Shown: positions 1 to 9,039 of the stretch, one piece after another
Position numbering within the stretch: position 1 is the stretch's first letter
Layout: each line of letters begins with the position of its first letter
Assembly (NCBI GenBank): GCA_021732565.1
Contig: JAKFUT010000005.1
Span: 1 to 64,000, forward strand
Direction: 5' to 3'
From: Candidatus Obscuribacterales bacterium
Lineage (GTDB): Bacteria > Cyanobacteriota > Vampirovibrionia > Obscuribacterales > Obscuribacteraceae
Length of the DNA stretch: 64,000 nt
Position numbers and translations under genes: made by a program
The notes under the pieces: generated by a model
The model's input: the letters and a program-made list of their open reading frames with translations, nothing else
What the model was told of the DNA's origin: nothing
Database searches by the model: none

Positions 1-128
1 CGGTCTAAAAATCCAAAGCGAAAAAATTTGACAATGTTAGGGTGAGACAGTGTCGATAATATCTTCCCTTCACGTTCAAATCGAGCGATAGCTCTTGCGT
101 CATTGAAATCGAAGTGTATGAGTTTGAT
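1..128 (-). pseudogene. 5'-truncated fragment of a second Ser/Thr kinase
   Basis: Read from 128 downwards in a frame different from the upstream kinase, this stretch gives IKLIHFDFNDARAIARFERE and then a GKILSTLSHPNIVKFFRFGF segment, which is the kinase N-lobe from the VAIK lysine through the alpha-C helix. It lacks a start codon and glycine loop, is preceded by an in-frame TGA (129-131), and runs off the left edge. The DNA resembles 635-735 of the neighbouring kinase at roughly three bases in four by eye, so it is a diverged paralogue. It looks like the product of recombination between tandem kinase genes, or an assembly join. Confidence 0.7.
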
Positions 129-880
129 TCAGGCACTGGTTTTGCGTTCGGAAGGGTTGTGATGGATTGTGGTTCATTCTTTAGATGTTTGAGGATGACG
201 GCCATGTTCTCATCGGCGACAAATGGCGTGCTGCCTGTAAGCATTTCATAGAGAATACACCCGAGCGCGTATATGTCTATGCGATGATCTATTTTTGCTC
301 CCAGGCATTGTTCCGGCGCCATGTAGAACACGCTGCCTATAAGGGCACCAGTCTGTGTTATCTTTGCGCACTGATCGCTGTCTTCATTGATGATTTTTGC
401 CACACCGAAGTCCACTACTTTTACGTTGTCTTCTTCCATCAAAATAATGTTACTCGGCTTTAAGTCACGGTGGATTATGCCCTCCTTGTGTGCTGCGGCA
501 AGTCCATCGCAGATTTGAATTGCGATTTTGAGGAATTGTTGAAGTGGTAGCTGGGGTGTGTCATCTAGAAGGCTTCGCAGTGACCGCCCCTGTACGAATT
601 CCATTGCAATGTATGGAACATTCTCTCCCACAAGTCCAAAGCGATAAAATTTCACAATGTGCGGATGTGAAAGTTTCGACAATACTTTCCCCTCGCGTTC
701 GAAGCGTCCGATCGATTTCGTATCGCGAACATCGTCGTGCAAGAATTTCAGTGCTACCAGCCGATCGAGCGAGAGTTCTCTGGCTTTGTAGACGGTACCG
801 AAGCCACCTTCGCCCAGGCTCTCTAATATTTCATAGCGTTTGTCGATTACTGAGCCAGGCGCGAAAATCATCGAGAACAT
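5..880 (-). CDS. Hanks-type Ser/Thr protein kinase, 3' end replaced
   Basis: The protein would phosphorylate Ser/Thr on unknown targets in the cytoplasm. It shows a glycine loop GEGGFG (about 23-28), VALK with Lys45, catalytic HRDLKPSN (Asp139), DFG (157-159) and APE (188-190), so the N-lobe and most of the C-lobe are intact. True homology stops near residue 251. The last 40 residues are read from the wrong frame of a second kinase fragment that joins at about position 129, so subdomain XI is missing. Most relatives continue into a full C-lobe plus a membrane or TPR tail. It begins 20 bp after the histidine-kinase stop on the same strand, which suggests co-transcription. ATG at 880 or 871 are both possible and neither has a strong ribosome site. 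The kinase family is certain; whether the shortened product works is not. Confidence 0.85.
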   Translation of the reverse strand: MFSMIFAPGSVIDKRYEILESLGEGGFGTVYKARELSLDRLVALKFLHDDVRDTKSIGRFEREGKVLSKLSHPHIVKFYRFGLVGENVPYIAMEFVQGRSLRSLLDDTPQLPLQQFLKIAIQICDGLAAAHKEGIIHRDLKPSNIILMEEDNVKVVDFGVAKIINEDSDQCAKITQTGALIGSVFYMAPEQCLGAKIDHRIDIYALGCILYEMLTGSTPFVADENMAVILKHLKNEPQSITTLPNAKPVPESNSYTSISMTQELSLDLNVKGRYYRHCLTLTLSNFFALDF

Positions 881-900
881 CTCGTATCTAACTGAACAAC

Positions 901-2727
901 TTATTCCCCTCTCAATGAAGGCTGATGCGGCAGCTTCACCCAGAATTTGCTGCCTTCTCCCTCCACACTCTCCACTCCTACCTGTCCTCCATGGGCTTCT
1001 GCCAGTAGTTTACAGATAGCCAACCCCAGCCCGCTACCGACTTTGGAGTCATCTTTTTGGACTTGAGTGAAGCGTTTAAAGATCTGCTCATGCATGTCCT
1101 TTGGGATTCCCCGACCCTGGTCGGTAACCACGATCTTTACTTCGGTTTCGTTGGTTGAGGCACTGAGCTTCACCACATTGCCACGCGATGAGAACTTAAC
1201 TGCATTGGTCAGGTAGTTCACCAAAATCTGAACGATTCTTTCCTCATCAGCGAACACCACAATATTGGCATTGGACGCTTCAAGCTCCACTCCGTTGTCA
1301 TCGGCAAACATGGCCACTGCTTCCAGCGCTCGAAAGAAGATCTGTGCCAGCTCTCCGCTTTTCTTGTGTAATTTTATATTGCCCGTTTCCAATGCTGCCA
1401 GATCAAGTAAGTCTACGGTCAGATGCATAAGCCTCTTACATTCACGGTAGGCGCGTGCGGCACCGGTCGAAAGAGATGTGTCGAGGACACCGTATGCGCC
1501 ATCAGACAATAAATTCAAAAAGAATGCTATTGAGTTCAGCGGTGTTTTCAGATCGTGACTTACTATGGAAATTACCTCGCTACGCAGTCGTTCTGCGTAT
1601 TCTCTTTCTGAAATATCTTCAACGCACACCACATAACGGTCTTGCGCTTTGTATTGGAAATGTGCTACGGAAACTTCAGCCGGAAATGCTTCAGCTTGAT
1701 TTCTCTTCAGCTGGCAGCGATAAATTCTTTCTCTGGCGCCGGCCACAAATGCTTCGTAACTTTCCGGCGCAGGTTCTATCAGCATCACCATGTTCTTTCC
1801 GAGGATGTCGCTTAGCTGGTAATTGAGCAATGATTCTGCCTTTGGATTGAGCGACTCGATCACTCCGGCGGAGCCACAGGTGATGAGGCCGATGGTCATG
1901 TTGGCGAAGACAGCTTTGTCTTTCTGAGTAGCGTCTGTCAACGCCTCGGCCATGTCGTGAAATGTTTTGTCCACAAGGCTAATTTCATCAGTACCGCCCA
2001 TTGTTTTGTGGAGCTGCTTGCCGCTAGCAAGCAACGCAATATTCTGCGCGATTACATTGAGCCTCCACGTCACAGTTTTGCTGAAGCCCAGTACAATCAA
2101 CGCTGTTGCAAGAATGTTTCCAATGAATAGACCTGACAGCGCGATTGTCGCGAGTTGTCTGGCTCGGTCCTCATTAGCGCCGTCGAGATCACCGTGTTTT
2201 TGTTGTTCGACCATTCCAGCAATTGCGGTCCTCAGGTCGTACATATGTGGCCAGATTTCGTTGTCTACCATTCTCTTGATTCGAATCGTCTTCACACCCA
2301 TAGGATCGTCTTCCACTGCATCTCTGCACTCTTTCATCAGGGAGATAATTAGATCTGTTCCGCCTGCGATATTACGAAGCGTTTCTGATTGTTTTCGAGT
2401 GAGTTTCAGGGTCTTTCTAATTTGTGCAATTCGTTGCGGAACATCAGTGCAAATATGATCGAAGCGTTGTTGAAGGAATGTCTTATCTTTTTCGAAGGCT
2501 AGCATGCCCAGTGTAATTGTTGCCGCGTAGATGCCATCTTGGGCCGTCAGCAAAGTGGAAACTAGCAATTGAGACTGACGCGCGCGTTGCTGCTCTTGAT
2601 CCGAATGAATTAGCAGCGCGGTGAAACTGGCAAATAGAATTATTTGCACGGCAGAGACCGCCAGGAGGAACAGGAGACCTTTGTGAAAAAGTTTCATTGA
2701 CCACAGATGATGGATGTTGCCGCCCAT
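901..2727 (-). CDS. Membrane sensor histidine kinase with PAS domain
   Basis: Autophosphorylates on His and passes the phosphate to a response regulator. Order: transmembrane helix 1 (about 17-40), a helical periplasmic sensor region (41-192), transmembrane helix 2 (about 193-215), HAMP-like linker, PAS domain (about 270-375), HisKA with H391 in the SHDLKTP motif, and HATPase with an N box (NYLTNAVKF, about 504-512), DQGRGIP and GSGLGLA. All expected motifs are present. The start could be ATG at 2727 or the more typical MKLFHKG start at 2697. It is divergent from an OmpR-type regulator at 3121, the likely partner by position, and the Ser/Thr kinase follows it directly. The signal sensed is unknown. 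Confidence 0.93.
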   Translation of the reverse strand: MGGNIHHLWSMKLFHKGLLFLLAVSAVQIILFASFTALLIHSDQEQQRARQSQLLVSTLLTAQDGIYAATITLGMLAFEKDKTFLQQRFDHICTDVPQRIAQIRKTLKLTRKQSETLRNIAGGTDLIISLMKECRDAVEDDPMGVKTIRIKRMVDNEIWPHMYDLRTAIAGMVEQQKHGDLDGANEDRARQLATIALSGLFIGNILATALIVLGFSKTVTWRLNVIAQNIALLASGKQLHKTMGGTDEISLVDKTFHDMAEALTDATQKDKAVFANMTIGLITCGSAGVIESLNPKAESLLNYQLSDILGKNMVMLIEPAPESYEAFVAGARERIYRCQLKRNQAEAFPAEVSVAHFQYKAQDRYVVCVEDISEREYAERLRSEVISIVSHDLKTPLNSIAFFLNLLSDGAYGVLDTSLSTGAARAYRECKRLMHLTVDLLDLAALETGNIKLHKKSGELAQIFFRALEAVAMFADDNGVELEASNANIVVFADEERIVQILVNYLTNAVKFSSRGNVVKLSASTNETEVKIVVTDQGRGIPKDMHEQIFKRFTQVQKDDSKVGSGLGLAICKLLAEAHGGQVGVESVEGEGSKFWVKLPHQPSLRGE

Positions 2728-3120
2728 TTTAGCTGAACAAAGTTGATCTGGCGATTCTTTGGCCGGGCTCCGGTAGCCAAGCGCTGTGTGCAGCAGGATA
2801 GACTTTGTGGTTATTCAGGCGCCTGTCCGATTTGAGTCAGTTCATCGTCTTTCTGGAACAACGAAAACATCAGGCATCAAAAGCCCTCAGTTGGCAGATG
2901 TATTGTGGCATTATCAGAAAATTGCGTGAATTTCAGAATTGCTGGGCAGCCTCCGACGCCTGGTGCCCATTGGCTGGTAAACCTCCATGGTTAATGTGGC
3001 AGCGAAGCCTTTGGGCTCACGAAAACCGATTTTTTTGTCGACCTGTAGACGTTTAGCAACACTCGTCTTGTACGAATCAGGCAAAGCCAGGGTATAACTG
3101 TGGCAACTGGAGGGAGACGG
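2728..3120. other. Divergent intergenic region, no gene seen
   Basis: It separates the divergent histidine kinase and response regulator and must hold both promoters. Short open frames occur on both strands, but none has a ribosome site or protein-like composition. No convincing -35/-10 pair or inverted repeat was found by eye. Confidence 0.5.
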
Positions 3121-3798
3121 ATGGCAAAGATTTTGATCGTTGAAGATGATGTGGCGCTTGCTTCGTTTGTACGGGACGGTCTTGTTCGTCAAAATCACGC
3201 GGTGGATATAGTAAATGACGGTGAGGAGGGCCTCTATTGGCTCAGTCACCAGGATTATTCACTGGCACTCATCGACTGGGATTTGCCGAAGTTGAGCGGA
3301 GTTGAACTCTGTCATCGCTACAGGAGTTCAGGCGGCGCGGTACCGATCTTAATGTTAACGGGCAAAGGTGGTGCCGATGACATTGTGCAGGGTTTGGATT
3401 CCGGTGCCGATGATTATTTGCCCAAGCCATTCGAAATGGGGCCACTACTCGCCCGCATTCGAGCTTTGTTGAGAAGACCAGCCGAAGTTCAAAATTCGGT
3501 CTTGCAAGCGGGAATGATAGAAGTAGATTTGACCGCGGGTCTTGTTAGAGTTAGTGGAACTCTGGTGGAATTGAGTCCCAAAGAATTTGGTCTGCTCGAG
3601 TTCCTCATGAGAAATCGCGACCGAGTTTGCAGCACGGAAACGTTAATCAGTAACGTCTGGCCGACAGATTCAACCACGTCTGTAGAGTCTATTAGATCGA
3701 TAGTAAATCGTTTGCGATCGAAACTAGAGTCCGCTGATCCGAAAGCTGGCGGGTGCGTTCGCTCTATTTACGGCATGGGCTACAAGTTGGAGTGTTAA
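3121..3798 (+). CDS. OmpR/PhoB-family response regulator
   Basis: DNA-binding transcription regulator controlled by phosphorylation. The receiver domain (1-120) has the acidic pair E8-D9-D10, phospho-acceptor D52 in LIDWDLP and the conserved Lys in LPKPFE. The C-terminal winged helix (about 128-225) includes the SPKEFGLLEFL helix and ends in the usual YGMGYKLE hairpin. The ATG at 3121 is preferred over an upstream GTG at 3100 because a GGAGG ribosome site sits just before it and the protein then starts MAKILIVEDD as in the family. Length (225 aa) is normal. It is divergent from the histidine kinase at 901-2727, the probable cognate. Confidence 0.95.
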   Translation: MAKILIVEDDVALASFVRDGLVRQNHAVDIVNDGEEGLYWLSHQDYSLALIDWDLPKLSGVELCHRYRSSGGAVPILMLTGKGGADDIVQGLDSGADDYLPKPFEMGPLLARIRALLRRPAEVQNSVLQAGMIEVDLTAGLVRVSGTLVELSPKEFGLLEFLMRNRDRVCSTETLISNVWPTDSTTSVESIRSIVNRLRSKLESADPKAGGCVRSIYGMGYKLEC

Positions 3799-4338
3799 CT
3801 GTTTTGGCGGGCAAGATGCCTGCGGTCCCGGGGAGGAGTGGGCTCGACGCCTTAGCAGGCGTCGCCGTACTCGACGATTCGTTCGCGGCTTCAATACTCG
3901 ATTGGGTGTTCAGCATTCCGGTCGGCGCTTTACCAGACCGCGTTCCGTTTGCCGAACTGATAAGCTATGTTATCGACAGTCACGACCACCGCAAAAAGTC
4001 AAGGCGACCGGATGACGGATGGTCGGCAACCGGTGAGCGACCAAAGAACAGTCCAACGGAAATGAGATAAACGAGCCCGGGGGGACGATCGATTTCCTGA
4101 TCGCCGTGACAGCGATGCCCAATTGAAAATATGGCATCAGCTGCGAACACCTGCCTGATATTGCCGCAGGTCAACGACCTGATTGATATTCGGTGTCAGG
4201 AGCTAAAAACAGATAACCGATCATTTTTTTGCGACGATTGCCATGTTGAATGTTCTCAACAACAGGCAGTATTAACGGCCGACGAGTGTGCGTTTTCGAA
4301 AGTGCACATTACCACAAGCTGATGAGGAAGGAAACAGA
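3799..4338. other. Intergenic region with a hairpin; weak open frames only
   Basis: A 7-bp perfect stem CGACGCC/GGCGTCG with a 6-nt loop lies at 3845-3864, 46 bp after the regulator stop; it may end that transcript, though there is no U tract. A frame from ATG 3825 to 4070 (81 aa) reads plausibly but has no clear ribosome site. A second one at 4131-4322 (63 aa, with a C-x2-C-x3-C cluster) is also unsupported. I do not call either as a gene. Confidence 0.35.
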
Positions 4339-5085
4339 ATGGAAATACATGATATGGACGAGCGAATAAATGAGAGCGGAACACGATTAGTTCAGTTTGA
4401 TACAAGTTTGCTCTGGTCGGCAAATGAGATACCCGCCCTAAAGACGGGTCCGAATAAAGGGGATGCGCCGTTTCCTGCCACCAAGGTTGGGGACCCCGAT
4501 ACGGCCAGCCTCCTAAATGAGGCCGCCAGAACTCGCGGGGCGCGTGCGGGCTCATCGAAATTGTCCGAAACTGAGCCCGTCAGACATCTGGAAACAAACG
4601 GCGGTGTGCAAACTGACCGCACGGGCCTGGTTCCGATCCGGCAACCTCGTAACGAAAGAGCTTATCTTCCTTCTCAGGAGCAATTGGATAAAGTGAAAGC
4701 CTGTCTGGCAGAAGCAACGAAAGAGGCGATAACCGGGTTAATAGATAAACTTGCTACAGGCAACGATGAAGAGAAGAAAGCGGCCTCGCTCCAGCTTAAA
4801 GTTTTTCCTGAAGCACTTCCTCAAATTTTGGAACGGATGGACCAGCTGGAGAAAGTAGTTGTGATTCCAGAAGAAAACAATCCGAAGGAGTTTGCCCATT
4901 TCAATGCATTGCGAGATGTGATTGAAGAGCACAATAGGCAAGGTCTAGTTAAGTTGTTCATCGAAATGTCCGAGTGGGAATCAAAATTCTCCCCTCCGCC
5001 CCCGGGTTTTCATCCAGCTGGTGGCATAGAGCTACCGAACCTCATGCCAAAACAAAAACAGCCGGTGGATCGTAAGAAGAACTGA
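4339..5085 (+). CDS. Hypothetical cytosolic protein
   Basis: Not recognised. The 248-residue product is hydrophilic, without signal peptide or membrane helix. Residues about 20-110 look disordered (Gly, Pro, Arg, Thr rich); residues about 115-215 are strongly helical with many Glu/Lys, and the tail carries a Pro run and ends Lys-rich. ATG 4339 is chosen because GAGGAAGG precedes it at good spacing; the frame is open upstream to 4288 but without a better site. It stands alone between the regulator and a convergent TPR gene. A possible terminator follows at 5292. Confidence 0.7.
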   Translation: MEIHDMDERINESGTRLVQFDTSLLWSANEIPALKTGPNKGDAPFPATKVGDPDTASLLNEAARTRGARAGSSKLSETEPVRHLETNGGVQTDRTGLVPIRQPRNERAYLPSQEQLDKVKACLAEATKEAITGLIDKLATGNDEEKKAASLQLKVFPEALPQILERMDQLEKVVVIPEENNPKEFAHFNALRDVIEEHNRQGLVKLFIEMSEWESKFSPPPPGFHPAGGIELPNLMPKQKQPVDRKKN

Positions 5086-5291
5086 TGGAGGCGCCCATGC
5101 GGCACCGAAAGGTTCTTGCTTCCGTTTTGTCTTAGTGATCATTTTCGATCTCGCTTCGCCGAGCAGACTTGTACGGTCTTAAGTTCTTTGTTTGGTCTGG
5201 TCGGAATGTCCATGTCGGTGTCCGATTTCGTGTTAAAAATAGAGCTGGTGGCAGAAACGTTTGCAGGGGAGTCGAGTTTGACGACTTCCCT

Positions 5292-5340
5292 CTCTTGCGG
5301 TGAGTCGCAAGCGCGATGAGTGCTTTAGAAGCGTTTTTTC
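5292..5340 (+). terminator. Possible intrinsic terminator region
   Basis: Two small hairpins, CTTGCG-GTGAGT-CGCAAG and GCTT-TAG-AAGC, precede a run of six T. It lies about 200 bp after the stop of the + strand hypothetical gene and just before the convergent TPR gene ends. The stems are short, so this is weak. Confidence 0.3.
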
Positions 5341-5348
5341 TTGATGAG

Positions 5349-7463
5349 TTATATTGTGGACTTTCTTTCCATGTATTTTTCAAGGGCAGCCTTACGCCAT
5401 CGGCGAGCGAGCTTATGATCTTTCATCGCATAGTAGAGGGCCGCTTTGCGGGAGAGCGTCGAGTAACTGTCACTTCCACCTTCGATCAGTTTGTCGCATT
5501 CCACGAGGGCTCCCCTGAAGTCTCCGCGAAGAAATAGGAGGTCGGCTAATTGTTTTCGCAGGACTATCGCATCATTATTCTTTGCCTGATGTTGAATTTT
5601 GTTTGAGTCAAAAGGTAGAAGTTCCTTCTTAACGACGGCAATTTGATCATCGATAGTCTTTCTTCCGGAGGTGAGTAAGGCTCTTAGCGCCTCCAGCGGA
5701 TTCGAGTAAAATCTGGCGCACCGGTCACGTATGTCAGCCAGGTTCACAGTTCTGCCTGTGCGCTGCTTGAGTTCCTTGAGGATCCGCTGGGCTTCTTCGG
5801 GACGAGACGTGAGATAGAATGCTTCGGCTAGCAAGATCGGAGGATCGTCATATTCAGGTGGTGATTCTTCCGTGGCTTTTGTGAGGTAGGGAATTGCTTC
5901 CGCAAACCTGTGAGTAAACAAGTATAACCGACCAATTCCCGTGTGAGCATGCATGTGCTCAGGGGCAAGCTCCAGAGCGGTTTTTAAATATTGTTCGGCG
6001 AGACGTGGATCACCAAAGTGATCCACTGTGCCAGCGGCAAACGTGTAGTTGTCTGGAGTTGGTGCCGCAAGTACTAGTTGACGACATCGATCAATGCCCT
6101 CGTGTACGGCCTCGCGCAAACGCGCCAGTCTTACCTTTACACTCATTAGAGAAGCATAGTAGTCGGCAGTCGCGCCAATTTCGCAAGCTTTCTCGAGATC
6201 GAATATTTGTTGCTTTAAACGGCGCTCGTTGCTTTGCTGCGTGGAGAGAAAGGCTGCTCGCATTGCGTAATCGTCACCCGTTCTTAGTTTTGTATTGACA
6301 AGTCGATCCAACTCGTCATCGATTAGCTGTGGCTTACTCTTGAGGAGAATAGAAAGCCTTGCAATCTCTAACTGAAAGGACTCGCCGCAATTGGCTCTGG
6401 CATCTTCCAAAACAGCATTTGCTGCTTCCAGATCCTTCTTTTCGACAAAGAACAGTGACTTAAAAATGTAGTTGGTGATGTTCCGAGGATCGATTTTGAT
6501 TGTCCTCGAATACCATTCTTCTGCCTCTTTCAGTTTGCCTGACACTCGGAGGATATTTGCTATATCTCTCATTGTTGAAGGATTGTCGACGGTGCATTCG
6601 TTGAGCCGCCGGAGCGGATCTTCCGCGCTCAGATAATGTTGCTGAAGCCATGAAATATACATGCACAGAAAGTCGGGTCTGTTTCTCATGGTTTCAGTGG
6701 CGTTCTGAAAGACGGCTGGTGCTTCTTCTCTCCTCCCTAAAATCCAGAGTGATGTTGCATGTTTTGGATAGCACGCCAGCTCTTTTGGAAAGTCTCTGAG
6801 CAAGTTGGCATACAACCTCTCTGATTCCGAGAACTTACCTTGCGCAGTTAGCCCCCGAGCCTTTAATTTGCGAACCTCCGGGGAATCAGTCAGCTTTAGA
6901 CTTTGATCACAACTTCTGATGCATTCTCTGTAGTTTCTCGCGCTAAAGTTTGTTAACGCTCGCTCTTTCCACAGGGCTGCAGTTGGTTTTAACTCAAGAG
7001 CTTGATCGTTTAGTTTTAGAGAAGATGCATAGTCTCCACATAGACGAAATACTGAAATGGGTTGTTCTATCCGGTCCAAGTTGGAAGCAGTACGACGTTT
7101 CTCCAGCTCCCGACAACGTTTCAAGGCCTGAGCAAATTCACCTGACGCGGCGAAGCACAGAGCTTCCAGCCACTGTGCGTCAAGATTGGTTGGATCTCTG
7201 CGACTGATTTCGGAGCACTGTTTTCTGGCGCGGATTGTAAAGCCTGTTTTGTAATCCAGGCGAGCAGTCTCCAAAGCGGCGGATGACTTGTCGTCGGCAA
7301 CGGCAGTGCCTTGCAATAGAACGAATAGCATTGCGGTGGCGGTCACCAGGCTCCATCGACGGAAGCAGTTATTAGGCATATACGTCGCGATTGCCAGAGA
7401 GAGCGGGCAGAAACTGCGCAGTCTGATAGTTCGATGGCGGGCGGTGAGGTTCGTTGTGTTCAT
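5349..7463 (-). CDS. Exported TPR-repeat protein
   Basis: A long array of tetratricopeptide-like helical pairs, likely a scaffold outside the inner membrane. A hydrophobic segment at about 37-55 followed by AVADD looks like a signal peptide. If the real start is the ATG at 7379 (MPNNCFRRWS), the signal would be of normal length; neither start has a clear ribosome site. Repeats run through the rest of the chain with the usual spaced Leu/Ala/Tyr, ending with the pair around LFLRGDFRGALVECDKLI. No enzymatic domain is visible. It is convergent with the upstream hypothetical gene and divergent from the methyltransferase at 7570. The partner is unknown. Confidence 0.88.
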   Translation of the reverse strand: MNTTNLTARHRTIRLRSFCPLSLAIATYMPNNCFRRWSLVTATAMLFVLLQGTAVADDKSSAALETARLDYKTGFTIRARKQCSEISRRDPTNLDAQWLEALCFAASGEFAQALKRCRELEKRRTASNLDRIEQPISVFRLCGDYASSLKLNDQALELKPTAALWKERALTNFSARNYRECIRSCDQSLKLTDSPEVRKLKARGLTAQGKFSESERLYANLLRDFPKELACYPKHATSLWILGRREEAPAVFQNATETMRNRPDFLCMYISWLQQHYLSAEDPLRRLNECTVDNPSTMRDIANILRVSGKLKEAEEWYSRTIKIDPRNITNYIFKSLFFVEKKDLEAANAVLEDARANCGESFQLEIARLSILLKSKPQLIDDELDRLVNTKLRTGDDYAMRAAFLSTQQSNERRLKQQIFDLEKACEIGATADYYASLMSVKVRLARLREAVHEGIDRCRQLVLAAPTPDNYTFAAGTVDHFGDPRLAEQYLKTALELAPEHMHAHTGIGRLYLFTHRFAEAIPYLTKATEESPPEYDDPPILLAEAFYLTSRPEEAQRILKELKQRTGRTVNLADIRDRCARFYSNPLEALRALLTSGRKTIDDQIAVVKKELLPFDSNKIQHQAKNNDAIVLRKQLADLLFLRGDFRGALVECDKLIEGGSDSYSTLSRKAALYYAMKDHKLARRWRKAALEKYMERKSTI

Positions 7464-7569
7464 GTCTATGATAGTAGGCAGTTTTCAAATTTCAAGTTTC
7501 GAGTAATTGAACGAATGAGGTTGCATCCGCTGATATTCAGGTAATTCCTCCAACAATGTTCCACGGTGT

Positions 7570-8337
7570 ATGATCACCTTTGCCCCAATCTGGAGAAGAT
7601 CAATGCCAGAAGACACAATGCCTTTGGCTGAAGGCTGCTTTGTGAAGACATTGAACAATATGGGCTACATGACGACTTGCCTGGACGAATTCTCCCGCGA
7701 GTTTGTGCAATTTGCCGCAATAGCGCCCGGTCCGGTATTGGATGTGGGCGCTGCATACGGGGTAGCAACTTTGTCTGCCCTCAACGCTGGGGCGACGGTT
7801 ATTGCAAACGATATCGACGAGCGCCATTTGAACATGCTAATGGGTCGGGTGGATCCTGAATTGTGGGATCGAGTTGAGCTGTTATCGGGAGACTTTCCAG
7901 AATTGCCTATCAATTCTTCCTCTTTGGGAGCCGCGCTTGTTTGTCGAGTGTTGCATTTTTTCGAAGGTGAACGTGTAGAGCGATCGGCAGAGGCGTTATT
8001 TGGCTGGCTGAAGCCGGGAGGGAAGGTCTTTATCGTGACTGAAACCCCTTTCGTCGGAACACTCCGCAAATTTGCGGATGAGTACGCGAGGCGGAAGCAG
8101 CATGGAGATCCGTGGCCCGGATTGATAACCAACATGTCTTTCTATTCAGGAAAGCGCGCAGGAACCATACCGGAGTTTGCGAATTGGCTTGATCCCGACG
8201 TATTGAATCGAGTCTTCAAACAAGCCGGTTTCGAGATAGAACGTTGCCACACATTTGCAAGACCAGAGTTTCCTGAAGACCTGCAGTGGGACGGCCGCGA
8301 AAGCGTAGGACTGGTCGGCGTGAAACCGCCATCGTGA
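7570..8337 (+). CDS. SAM-dependent methyltransferase, class I
   Basis: Rossmann-fold methyltransferase. Motif I is VLDVGAAYGVAT (about residues 57-68), followed by an acidic loop ANDIDERHL that should bind the SAM ribose, then LSGDFPELP and LVCRVLHFFEG as the post-I and motif-II regions, and a GGKVFIVTETPF strand. Size (255 aa) fits small-molecule or lipid methyltransferases of the Methyltransf_11/25 type. ATG at 7603 or 7618 would also leave the domain intact. The gene stands alone, convergent with the FecR-like gene. The substrate cannot be told from sequence. Confidence 0.88.
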   Translation: MITFAPIWRRSMPEDTMPLAEGCFVKTLNNMGYMTTCLDEFSREFVQFAAIAPGPVLDVGAAYGVATLSALNAGATVIANDIDERHLNMLMGRVDPELWDRVELLSGDFPELPINSSSLGAALVCRVLHFFEGERVERSAEALFGWLKPGGKVFIVTETPFVGTLRKFADEYARRKQHGDPWPGLITNMSFYSGKRAGTIPEFANWLDPDVLNRVFKQAGFEIERCHTFARPEFPEDLQWDGRESVGLVGVKPPS

Positions 8338-8416
8338 GTCTGACGATGTGGATCGCAAGACATGGTAACTTGCCCGTTCAAAAGAGCCCTATGCCTGTGT
8401 CACGATGGCGATGAAC

Positions 8417-8959
8417 CTAACGAATTTGTTCGCCTGTGGAAGAAAACAAGCTACCTGGTTCCAGTGACTTGACCAGCGCATTTGTTCGCAAGTCGTATAC
8501 CGAGACCTTGTCTTCAAATGAGGTGATCTGTTCGGCTTGGGGAGAAACAGTTACGTTAATGGTTGTGCCTGCTACCATTACTCGATAGTGTGGGGTGCGC
8601 ACCTCATATGGTGCGCACTCCAATTGGGTTTTGTTTACAAAGAACTTCAGGCTGCCTTTTCTGACAGCTATTTGGTTCTTGCTTGGCTGTATTTGAAATG
8701 CCGTCGCTTGCCAGGCGCGTACAATAGCACTTTTCCATTTGATTTCGCACCAGGAATTTTTCTCGGCATTCACTATGTCGCCGTCTTCCAATTCCATTCC
8801 GGGCGAAAGAATGTCGCCTGCGCCGGTTTTTACAGAGCCACCAATGCGAGTAACATAAGCCCCCCGGGGAGGGGCAGGCACTTCACTTATAGCGGCTGAT
8901 GACAAAGAGAATAGAGCCACCAGTGTCCAGATATATGTTCGCTTGCGTGTGTGCGACAT
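8417..8959 (-). CDS. Exported FecR-domain protein
   Basis: A 180-residue protein with an N-terminal signal segment (about 9-25) followed by a FecR-like beta domain: VTRIGGSVKTG, a GMELEDGDIVNA turn and VRTPHYRVMVAGTTINVTV, the usual end of the fold. In FecR proteins this domain transmits an envelope signal to an anti-sigma region. Here there is no cytoplasmic anti-sigma part and no sigma gene beside it, so it is a stand-alone envelope domain, as often seen in cyanobacteria and planctomycetes. Monocistronic by spacing. Confidence 0.8.
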   Translation of the reverse strand: MSHTRKRTYIWTLVALFSLSSAAISEVPAPPRGAYVTRIGGSVKTGAGDILSPGMELEDGDIVNAEKNSWCEIKWKSAIVRAWQATAFQIQPSKNQIAVRKGSLKFFVNKTQLECAPYEVRTPHYRVMVAGTTINVTVSPQAEQITSFEDKVSVYDLRTNALVKSLEPGSLFSSTGEQIR

Positions 8960-9039
8960 CTTATTTCATGCACTCAGGGCTCTTGATTCAACAATAGCGC
9001 GTGACGTTCCAACATGTCTGCTGGAGCAGTGTTGAGACT

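Noticed and set aside
3825-4070. 81-residue + frame after the response regulator
   Set aside because: Reads fairly well but lacks a ribosome site and any recognised motif; not strong enough to call.
4221-4237. The 17-mer GATCATTTTTTTGCGAC occurs here and again near 10731
   Set aside because: The T run makes a chance match fairly likely in 64 kb, and the surroundings do not align.
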